In this document: one piece after another, positions 1-5,150 of the stretch
Numbering within the stretch: position 1 is the stretch's first letter
How the letters are laid out: every line of letters begins with the position of its first letter
Assembly (NCBI GenBank): GCA_024278035.1
Contig: JAJRUA010000327.1
Span: 1-5,150, forward strand
Source of the DNA: Planctomycetota bacterium
Lineage (GTDB): Bacteria > Planctomycetota > Planctomycetia > Pirellulales > Lacipirellulaceae
DNA: 5,150 bases
Reading direction: 5' to 3'
The notes under the pieces: model-generated
Seen by the model: the letters and a program-made list of their open reading frames with translations, nothing else
Database searches by the model: none
Told to the model about the DNA's origin: nothing
Translations under genes and position numbers: made by a program

Positions 1-1022
1 CCCTAGCCGGTCAACGGGGTGCGATTCGTCAGGAACAAAAGTCGCTCGCCGAAGACCGCTCCCTAGCCGAGCGCCAGTTGGATCTTGCCTGTACCGAAAA
101 ACAATTGGCCGATGCACGCAAATCATGGCGCGAACATGCGGTCGTCAATCACGCGCTCGAACAAATCCGAACCGACTACGAGGCAAACCGACAACCCGAG
201 ACCCTTGAAGAAGCCTCCCGCTACATGGCTCAACTAACCGGCGGCGAGTACAAGCGAGTTTGGACCCCGTTAGCAAACGATGTGCTACTCGTCGAAAACT
301 CTGCCGGCGAATCGCTCACGGTCGACGTCCTAAGCCGCGGCACACGCGAACAGCTGTTCCTCAGCGTCCGCTTGGCACTAGTCGCCAACTTTGCCCGACG
401 CGGCATCCGTCTGCCCATGGTCCTCGACGACGTACTCGTGAACTTCGACGTCATACGCGCCCAACGAGCCGCCGAAGTCCTATGCGAATTCGCCGCAGGC
501 GGACACCAGCTCTTAGTTTTCACCTGCCACGAGCACATCTGGAACATGTTTAAGTCGCTCGACGCCGACTGCCGTCGCCTCCCAGGTCGAGGCCTCCAAC
601 CGGCCGTCGAACCAATCGAAGTCATTCCCGAAGTCATCACCGAAGTTGCGGTCGAAGAAGAAGCCCCAAAGCCACCTCCCAAAAAACGTCGCGAGCCCAA
701 GCCTGTCGAAGTCGTCACGATCGTCGAAGAAGCCGAGCCCGAGAGTTTCTATGAGTACCCGTTTGTCGAACAGATCGAACAAGAAGAAATCGTTACGCAA
801 GTACCAGTAGCACTCCAGCCGCAGGCAACCGAGTTGGCGTCTATGGGAGAAACCACCTACGATTGGTCATCGAGCCAAGTCTCTCTGGAACGAAATCGCG
901 ACCAGGAAGAGTCCGCCCTCTCAAGCGTAGCCTCTGACAATGCAGTAGCTTACATCCTCTCCGAATCGAACATGACAAAAGATCACGGAGCCGACGACCA
1001 TCTCATCCAACGGCGAGCGTAA
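1..1022 (+). CDS. YhaN-like SMC/Rad50-type ATPase, C-terminal part (5' end outside window)
   Basis: The reading frame is open from base 3 to the TAA at 1020-1022, giving 339 visible residues. The TTG at 78 is only an internal codon, because the frame continues to the left edge. Residues 1-70 are a charged, helical stretch that looks like the returning arm of a coiled coil. The second half of an ABC-type ATPase head follows: signature motif LSRGTREQ (about 110-117), Walker B/D-loop VLDDVLVNFD (about 140-149, acidic pair D142-D143) and a switch histidine in VFTCHEH (H176). Walker A must lie upstream, outside the window. The pattern matches YhaN-type proteins, which are often encoded beside an SbcD-like nuclease (YhaO) and are thought to act on DNA ends; no partner gene is visible here. 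From about residue 200 the protein continues into a roughly 140-residue E/V/P-rich tail with a basic patch, PPPKKRR (224-230), that the ATPase fold does not need. The ATPase assignment is firm; the exact subfamily and role are less certain. Confidence 0.85.
   Translation, partial: LAGQRGAIRQEQKSLAEDRSLAERQLDLACTEKQLADARKSWREHAVVNHALEQIRTDYEANRQPETLEEASRYMAQLTGGEYKRVWTPLANDVLLVENSAGESLTVDVLSRGTREQLFLSVRLALVANFARRGIRLPMVLDDVLVNFDVIRAQRAAEVLCEFAAGGHQLLVFTCHEHIWNMFKSLDADCRRLPGRGLQPAVEPIEVIPEVITEVAVEEEAPKPPPKKRREPKPVEVVTIVEEAEPESFYEYPFVEQIEQEEIVTQVPVALQPQATELASMGETTYDWSSSQVSLERNRDQEESALSSVASDNAVAYILSESNMTKDHGADDHLIQRRA
618..665 (+). repeat. Imperfect 12-nt tandem repeat in the ATPase tail
   Basis: Four consecutive 12-base units start with GAAGTCATTCCC, then GAAGTCATCACC, GAAGTTGCGGTC and GAAGAAGAAGCC. 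They encode the tetrapeptides EVIP, EVIT, EVAV and EEEA, and are preceded by a related VEPI. The repeat is in frame and marks the start of the disordered tail after the ATPase head. The first two units differ at only two positions and the later ones diverge more, which fits growth of the tail by slippage followed by drift. Confidence 0.6.
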
Positions 1023-1175
1023 ATCAAACTCAAAAATGGCGGAGCCCGCAGCTCTCCCTAACGCTGGTGTTCTAAGCCCGAGCCGCAATATGAGCCACGC
1101 AACCAAGCTAGGCGATCGCCGCAGGTTTTTTTGAACCCGAACAGCCGACTGAACAGATTCATGCCGGTCGAAATT

Positions 1176-1232
1176 GCAGCAGATCTGCCGGCCCGGGGGA
1201 TCTTGGCCAACAGATGCTGCTGCGTTCTTTTT
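1176..1232 (+). terminator. Rho-independent terminator of the ATPase gene
   Basis: The left arm GCAGCAGATCTG (1176-1187) pairs with CAGATGCTGCTGC (1211-1223), giving a 12-bp stem with a single bulged G at 1216. Inside the loop, GGCC (1190-1193) can pair with GGCC (1205-1208) and extend the helix. The tract TTCTTTTT (1225-1232) follows almost immediately, as expected for termination of + strand transcription. The hairpin is 153 bases after the ATPase stop codon and 39 bases beyond the stop of the convergent membrane gene. On the - strand the bases after the hairpin give only a short AATTT, so efficient termination in that direction is less likely. The rest of the 1023-1261 gap shows no gene. 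Confidence 0.7.
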
Positions 1233-1261
1233 CGATTTCGTTCAACTACTTTTCCCGAGAG

Positions 1262-3433
1262 CTATCTCCATTTGAAAACTCGGAATACGCCTTCGCCTTC
1301 TTGGACTCGCTGAGGGAGTGCGAGGAGCCGATCACGGTAGAGGCTTAGTAGTATGGCCGTGCCAAAGAAGAGCCCGCCACCGACCATCATCGTGACGGCG
1401 GTGGTTTGTAGTTGGTCGGGCAGTTGGATCAGCCCAACTAGGCTTATCAAGTAGACCGCGATCGTGCCGCCGCCGACGAGTGTGGACCAGCGGATGCGGC
1501 AGAGGATACCGGCGCCGAGCAGTGCCATACCGATCGAAAGCACTCCGACTTCGTGTAGTAGTACCCAGCCTGAATTGGCCGGAACCTCGCCAAAGCGTTG
1601 CGCGAGTAAACCGAGGGTTAGTGGTACGGCAGTGAGTAAGCTGCCGATAGCGAGGTTGAAGCTCACAAGCTGCTGCTTGGTTTCTTCTTCGCGGTACCAG
1701 CCCAAGTAACCTGCCGAGATGAATAGAAAGCCGACAAGAGTCGCTAGGAGTTCTCCTCGTTGCAAGAAACTGAGATTGCTCAATGAGTTGAGGACAAGCA
1801 AGGAGAGGAGAATTTCGCCGAGAGCGAGGATGAAGAAATGTCTCCGCCATGCCGGCTGCCTTGAAAGCATCGTAGCAGACACAGCTGCAACGACTTGGAT
1901 AACGAGAAGAGAGAGTACTGCCCAGTGGGTTTCGCTGGTCAGCAAGCGAGCAAGGGCCATCAGGATCGTGGCGGCCCCTCCTAATGAAATGCCTAATCGC
2001 CCGGCCCATAGCGAGATGGTTGCGACTTTTGAAACTTCCTTGTGGAATTTCGCAGCAAGTTCGCCCGCAGCTAAGCAGACAACTCCGAGGATCGCAAGAG
2101 TCGAGAGAAAAATGTAGGGAGTGACATCCAGAAACAAGAGCAGCTGCCAGATGGCGGCGCAGGCGCTGAGGGTAGCCATGACCGTGGGGGCGGTGCGAGA
2201 AACACGGATGCTTGCAAGAGCAAAGCAGACGGCCCCTTCGGCAAACAACACGGCACACCATAAGTTGGGGTGGGCAACCGTTGCAACGTTCATCAGCCCC
2301 AAGGTCATAACGATTCCTAAAACTAGAAGGATGGTTGTGCCAAGCTGGGCTGCATGTGAGCAGGCTTTTTGGGTTGTTTCTGATTTCGAGGCGATTGAAA
2401 TGCCAGCAAAAGCAAGTGGAATCATCATTCCAAGCGTTAGCGCGGCAATCGAAAGAGGGATCGTTAGTATGTCGAACAGAAGGAGACTACTCCAGACCAG
2501 CAGGAAGGCTGCGGAGCCGAAATAGCGGCCTTGGGGACGAACCACAAGCTGGGAATAAATATAGGAGTAGGCTCCGCCTAAGACTAAGGCGAGTGAGATT
2601 ATTTTGAGTTTTGCATCGCTAGCGATAGCAGGAACTTCTAGCAATCCCCAGCCGCTGAGATACGGTCCGTAGAACCGTCCACAAAGGTGGCCGGTGAAAA
2701 GAACGGCAATACCGATGCTAAGGACAATGTGCCCTGCTCGAAAGAATTCGCGTCCGAAGCGTTCGCGAGAGAATATGCCTTCACCCGGGGCGAACGCTCG
2801 TTCGAGATGGATGCAAAGCATTCCGAGAATTACAAGGAACGAGGAAGGAGGAACGATTTCCCAAAAACGGCCTACTTGACGGTCGGCTAGGAAGAGCATC
2901 CCGGTCATGGTAACTCCGCCGACGATGACATGCACAAACCAAGGGTCTGCGAGCAATCGTGCGACTAAGACATAAACGGCAACACAGACGAGTGCCGGGA
3001 TCCAGAGATGTCCGCCTTGGTCGAGAGTAATGAGACCTTGGGCATCGTAGAACCAGAGGTTCAGCGGCATGACAAGGCAACCGAGTAGGGTGATTCCTTT
3101 GGAAGCCGTTTTGTAGCGAGTGTAGTGAAATCCAGCCAGTCCGGCGCCTAGCAGAGCAGCGCTGGCCGCTCCTAAACAGCTTGCGACGACCAGTCGATTC
3201 GCGAATACTCCAACCGACCAAAGCCAAATCACAAGCCCGATAACGAGCAAGCCGCCGCCTACGAGCATAAGACCTTGGAGCGTACGCGGGTCGAGTAACA
3301 CTTCAAGGAGCCTACGCGGCGGGTGGTTAGGTTGTTGCGTGTTTTCTTGCGGCCTTTCAAATGAGATTTTGACTTCGGCCTCTGGTTTAATATCTGGCTC
3401 TAGTCCGGCATCTGGCTTGTCTTGGTCTTGCAT
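1262..3433 (-). CDS. Large polytopic membrane protein of unknown function
   Basis: This gene encodes 723 residues from the ATG at 3433. The frame extends 20 codons further to a TTG at 3493, but that has no ribosome binding site and its extra residues (rich in P, S and H) look untranslated, so the ATG, with GGGGGA just upstream, is preferred. Residues 1-50 are hydrophilic and acidic/proline-rich, probably cytoplasmic. From about residue 54 to 698 there are some 20 hydrophobic helices (for example 54-77, 80-103, 143-162, 165-184, 232-253, 307-349, 364-383, 415-461, 502-523, 531-550, 589-611, 624-645, 649-670, 678-698), separated by short polar loops. The longest loop, about 211-231, is charged. 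The C-terminus is a short charged tail ending VFRVFKWR. There is no signal peptide, ATP-binding motif or obvious catalytic motif, and no transporter family is recognisable. The overall look recalls the multi-helix DUF2157/DUF2339-type proteins, but that is not demonstrated. The gene is divergent from the sigma-54 activator gene and has a candidate sigma-54 promoter upstream. Confidence 0.85.
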   Translation of the reverse strand: MQDQDKPDAGLEPDIKPEAEVKISFERPQENTQQPNHPPRRLLEVLLDPRTLQGLMLVGGGLLVIGLVIWLWSVGVFANRLVVASCLGAASAALLGAGLAGFHYTRYKTASKGITLLGCLVMPLNLWFYDAQGLITLDQGGHLWIPALVCVAVYVLVARLLADPWFVHVIVGGVTMTGMLFLADRQVGRFWEIVPPSSFLVILGMLCIHLERAFAPGEGIFSRERFGREFFRAGHIVLSIGIAVLFTGHLCGRFYGPYLSGWGLLEVPAIASDAKLKIISLALVLGGAYSYIYSQLVVRPQGRYFGSAAFLLVWSSLLLFDILTIPLSIAALTLGMMIPLAFAGISIASKSETTQKACSHAAQLGTTILLVLGIVMTLGLMNVATVAHPNLWCAVLFAEGAVCFALASIRVSRTAPTVMATLSACAAIWQLLLFLDVTPYIFLSTLAILGVVCLAAGELAAKFHKEVSKVATISLWAGRLGISLGGAATILMALARLLTSETHWAVLSLLVIQVVAAVSATMLSRQPAWRRHFFILALGEILLSLLVLNSLSNLSFLQRGELLATLVGFLFISAGYLGWYREEETKQQLVSFNLAIGSLLTAVPLTLGLLAQRFGEVPANSGWVLLHEVGVLSIGMALLGAGILCRIRWSTLVGGGTIAVYLISLVGLIQLPDQLQTTAVTMMVGGGLFFGTAILLSLYRDRLLALPQRVQEGEGVFRVFKWR

Positions 3434-3436
3434 GGT

Positions 3437-3452
3437 CTTATCCCCCGATAAG
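3437..3452 (-). promoter_or_regulatory. Perfect hairpin enclosing the G-rich ribosome binding site
   Basis: Read on the - strand, CTTATC-GGGG-GATAAG forms a perfect 6-bp stem with a GGGG tetraloop, ending three bases before the ATG at 3433. The run GGGGGA, the only Shine-Dalgarno-like sequence for this gene, therefore falls in the loop and at the top of the 3' arm. In mRNA this could tune initiation; as DNA it is also a perfect dyad that could bind a protein. The structure is visible in the sequence; a regulatory role is inferred. Confidence 0.45.
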
Positions 3453-3528
3453 TGAGAATGAGTGGGTGGTGAAAAGGGACATATCACAGCCAAAGGCGGT
3501 TAATCGATGCCCTTGCTGTTTTTCTTAA

Positions 3529-3544
3529 AGCACGTTGAATGCCA
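3529..3544 (-). promoter_or_regulatory. Candidate sigma-54 (-24/-12) promoter for the membrane protein gene
   Basis: Read on the - strand the site is TGGCATTCAACGTGCT. Against the sigma-54 consensus TGGCACR-N4-TTGCW it has the complete TGGCA block, TGC plus the following W in the -12 block, and the invariant GG-N10-GC spacing. Mismatches are the two bases after TGGCA and the first T of the -12 element. The predicted start is near 3518, giving a leader of about 85 bases to the ATG. A sigma-54 activator gene lies directly divergent, which raises its plausibility. No sigma-54 motif with the right spacing was found on the + strand between 3580 and 3690. Confidence 0.5.
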
Positions 3545-3596
3545 GAACACCCCGAAGAACACGTAAAATGTTTCCTCAAAAGGACTTAGGTATATT

Positions 3597-3625
3597 TTGA
3601 AGGTTATTTTCTTTGGAATTACCAT
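3597..3625 (+). promoter_or_regulatory. Weak sigma-70-like promoter candidate for the activator gene
   Basis: TTGAAG (3597-3602) and TACCAT (3620-3625) are separated by 17 bases. Each matches four of six positions of the -35 and -10 consensus, and the spacer is AT-rich. The predicted start is near 3632, on the first ATGTACAC octamer, leaving a leader of about 60 bases to the GTG at 3691. Promoters in this lineage are poorly described, so this is only the best-looking candidate. Confidence 0.3.
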
Positions 3626-3630
3626 ATGGC

Positions 3631-3638
3631 ATGTACAC
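3631..3638. repeat. ATGTACAC octamer, copy 1 (possible activator or operator site)
   Basis: This octamer has the palindromic core TGTACA and recurs exactly at 3663-3670, 32 bp away (about three helical turns), so both copies would lie on the same face of the DNA. It is about 115 bp upstream of the predicted start of the sigma-54 promoter at 3529-3544, and at the predicted start of the activator's own promoter. Confidence 0.4.
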
Positions 3639-3662
3639 TGAGTGCTCGCCCATAGACTTCGG

Positions 3663-3670
3663 ATGTACAC
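3663..3670. repeat. ATGTACAC octamer, copy 2 (possible activator or operator site)
   Basis: This is the second exact copy, same orientation as the copy at 3631-3638. It is about 148 bp upstream of the predicted sigma-54 start, within the usual range for enhancer-type binding sites, and shortly before the activator's ribosome binding site. Paired, helically phased sites are common for hexamer-forming sigma-54 activators; the assignment here is inference. Confidence 0.4.
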
Positions 3671-3674
3671 ACGT

Positions 3675-3681
3675 AAAGGAG
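3675..3681 (+). promoter_or_regulatory. Ribosome binding site that fixes the GTG start of the activator
   Basis: AAAGGAG ends nine bases before the GTG at 3691. An in-frame TGA at 3682-3684 lies between them, so no longer protein is possible, and the next in-frame start-like codon (TTG at 3718) has no comparable site. This makes the rare GTG start well supported. Confidence 0.75.
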
Positions 3682-3690
3682 TGACCAGAA

Positions 3691-5150
3691 GTGATAAGCA
3701 AGTCTGAACGACACTTTTTGAGCACGCTGTCGAAGCTGACGTACTGCAATCCGTTCGCGACCGAACGGCTTGAGTTAGAACGCCAGGCACTTGGAGATCG
3801 GTATCAGGCCGAGGACTACCTGGCTTGGAGCAAAGATATTCGACTTGAGGATTCGGACCGGCCGAATGTGGTTTTGCTTACTTCGCGAGCCGAAGAGTTA
3901 GTTGAGAAGTTGCATAAGAAACTTCAGCGTGGCGAGCCGGCTGACGAATCGGCGCTTGCCTTGTATCAGGACCTTGTCGCTTACGTTTTGTACTACCGGC
4001 ATACGGCTAAGATGAAAGTGGATTCTACGCTGCTGAGCGATCGGAAGTCGCAACGCAAGATCAGCAAGATTTGGCAAGATTTTTTGTGCGAGTCGAATCA
4101 CTACTTGAAGTTGCCAGACCGTAATTTTTCGGTCGAAGGGGAACCGGCCCACCAGTTTGCGTGTTTTTTTCAGGTGCGCCGAGCTTTTCGATATATCTTT
4201 GATAACATCCTTGGCGATTCGCGACCGGCGATTGAGTTGCGGGCCATGGTTTGGCAATCGGTTTTTACGCATGACATGCGGCGATATCGACGGTTGCTTT
4301 ACGATCGTATGCGGACAATGACGACCCTGATCACGGGTCCGTCGGGAACTGGCAAGGAACTGGTCGCACGGGCGATTAGTTTGTCGCAGTACATTCCGTT
4401 TGATTCGGAACGAGAGCAGTTTTCAGGATTGCTTGCAAAAGCGTTTGTGCCGGTGAACCTTTCGGCGCTTTCGCCAACGCTGGTTGAGTCGGAGCTTTTT
4501 GGTCATGGCCGTGGCGCATTTACGGGGGCGTTGGCTGATCGGCAAGGTTGGCTTGAAGTTTGTCCGGACTACGGGGCCGTGTTTCTTGACGAGATTGGCG
4601 AGCTAGACCCGGCGATTCAAGTGAAGCTGCTGCGTGTGGTGCAGAATGGCGCGTATTCGAGAATTGGTGAATCGGATGAGAGAAAGTTTACTGGGAAATT
4701 GTTGGCAGCAACCAACCGAGATTTGGCGGAGGAGATTTCTGCAGGGCGGTTTCGAGAAGATTTGTACTATCGACTTTGTTCTGATCGTATTGAAACGCCG
4801 GCGCTGATTGACCACTTGCAGGACAACCCGAATGCACTTCAGGGGCTCATTGCGTTTATTTCGCGTCGACTCGTTGGGGAGGAAGCCGAGGAGCTGACCT
4901 CCGAGGTTGAAGCTTGGGTCGCGGGGCATATGGATGCCGATTATTCTTGGCCGGGAAACATTCGCGAGCTTGAGCAGTGTGTTTGCAATGTTCTGATACG
5001 GCAGCAGTATCAGCCTCGGAATTTGGCGCCGGCGGTTACCGAAGAGGACCGCGGCAAGCTGTGGCTTGCGGAAGCCGAGCGTGGAACGCTGACATTTGCT
5101 GACTTATTGAGCCGCTACTGCACATGGGTTTACGCAAAGTTGGGCAGCTA
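3691..5150 (+). CDS. Sigma-54-dependent transcriptional activator (AAA+ enhancer-binding protein), 3' end outside window
   Basis: From the GTG at 3691 the frame stays open to the right edge (486 complete codons). The AAA+ domain carries every hallmark of a sigma-54 activator: Walker A GPSGTGKE (216-223), the sigma-54-contacting loop GAFTGA (275-280) after ESELFGHGR, Walker B VFLDEIGEL with D300-E301, sensor I AATNRD (N342), arginine fingers in GRFREDLYYR (R355, R361) and sensor II WPGNIRE (R425). ATP hydrolysis by such proteins remodels sigma-54 RNA polymerase for open-complex formation. Residues 1 to about 185 form a soluble, mostly helical domain with CNPFATERLELERQALG at 19-35; it does not look like a receiver, GAF or PAS domain, so the signal is unknown. 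The usual LRER-type motif after the arginine fingers is absent, replaced by IETPALIDHL (367-376). The C-terminal helix-turn-helix is presumably just beyond the window, as the last visible residues (about 470-486) resemble the lead-in to a Fis-type domain. The gene is divergent from the membrane protein gene, a likely target. Confidence 0.9.
   Translation, partial: MISKSERHFLSTLSKLTYCNPFATERLELERQALGDRYQAEDYLAWSKDIRLEDSDRPNVVLLTSRAEELVEKLHKKLQRGEPADESALALYQDLVAYVLYYRHTAKMKVDSTLLSDRKSQRKISKIWQDFLCESNHYLKLPDRNFSVEGEPAHQFACFFQVRRAFRYIFDNILGDSRPAIELRAMVWQSVFTHDMRRYRRLLYDRMRTMTTLITGPSGTGKELVARAISLSQYIPFDSEREQFSGLLAKAFVPVNLSALSPTLVESELFGHGRGAFTGALADRQGWLEVCPDYGAVFLDEIGELDPAIQVKLLRVVQNGAYSRIGESDERKFTGKLLAATNRDLAEEISAGRFREDLYYRLCSDRIETPALIDHLQDNPNALQGLIAFISRRLVGEEAEELTSEVEAWVAGHMDADYSWPGNIRELEQCVCNVLIRQQYQPRNLAPAVTEEDRGKLWLAEAERGTLTFADLLSRYCTWVYAKLGS

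Noticed and set aside
1..69. CCCTAGCCG repeated at 1-9 and 61-69, exactly 60 bp apart
   Set aside because: Both copies are within the coiled-coil coding region; the similarity does not extend beyond nine bases and is best explained by chance or by helical sequence repetition.
1111..1120. GGCGATCGCC palindrome, containing the cyanobacterial HIP1 octamer GCGATCGC
   Set aside because: There is one isolated copy. A continuous palindrome cannot form a useful hairpin, and the run of T after it is not preceded by a proper stem, so it is neither a terminator nor evidence of a cyanobacterial source.
1023..1261. Replication origin in the convergent gap
   Set aside because: The skew reversal suggests it, but no DnaA-box-like sequence, iterons or AT-rich unwinding region was found in the gap, so it is reported only as a finding and not annotated as a feature.
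1131..1313. A 60-codon + strand open frame in the convergent gap
   Set aside because: It spans the terminator hairpin and runs into the 3' end of the membrane gene on the other strand, and its product looks random.
3545..3562. GAACAC direct repeat (3545-3550 and 3557-3562), and ACACGTAAA at 3559 and 3669
   Set aside because: The repeats are short, with no consistent spacing to a promoter and no matching symmetry; they are weaker than the ATGTACAC pair.
3500..3790. A 96-codon open frame on the - strand across the divergent region
   Set aside because: It overlaps the first 100 bases of the well-supported activator gene and the regulatory elements, has unlikely composition (Ser/Cys/Thr-rich) and no recognisable motif or good ribosome binding site.

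Overview
The window looks like bacterial chromosome, most likely from a planctomycete of the Pirellulales type. That is a judgement from protein style: a YhaN-like SMC-type ATPase with a long low-complexity tail, a large polytopic membrane protein ending in a VFRVFKWR-like tail, and a sigma-54 activator with a family-specific N-terminus. No rRNA, tRNA, CRISPR array, insertion sequence or phage gene is visible.

Layout. (1) Bases 1-1022, + strand: the C-terminal part of a YhaN-like, SMC/Rad50-type ATPase, open at the left edge, with a repetitive acidic/proline tail of about 140 residues. (2) Bases 1023-1261: a convergent intergenic gap holding one convincing hairpin plus T-tract terminator. (3) Bases 1262-3433, - strand: a 723-residue membrane protein with roughly 20 transmembrane segments and no recognised function. 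(4) Bases 3434-3690: a divergent intergenic region rich in possible regulatory sites. (5) Bases 3691-5150, + strand: a sigma-54-dependent activator (AAA+ enhancer-binding protein) whose AAA+ motifs are complete, whose roughly 185-residue N-terminal domain is unfamiliar, and whose C-terminus (presumably the DNA-binding helix-turn-helix) lies beyond the right edge.

How the parts may work together. The divergent region has a -24/-12 type sigma-54 promoter candidate pointing at the membrane-protein gene, with the invariant GG-N10-GC spacing. Two identical ATGTACAC octamers, 32 bp apart, sit about 115-150 bp upstream of its predicted start, where activators of this class usually bind. They also lie between a possible sigma-70 promoter and the start of the activator gene. 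The simplest model is a two-gene switch, arranged like pspF/pspA: the activator turns on the divergent membrane protein and may control its own synthesis. This is inference.

At the scale of the whole window, strand composition flips. The + strand is C- and A-rich in the first gene and G- and T-rich from the second gene onward, although the first and third genes are on the same strand. This resembles the skew change at a replication origin or at the edge of an inversion; no DnaA-box cluster was seen.
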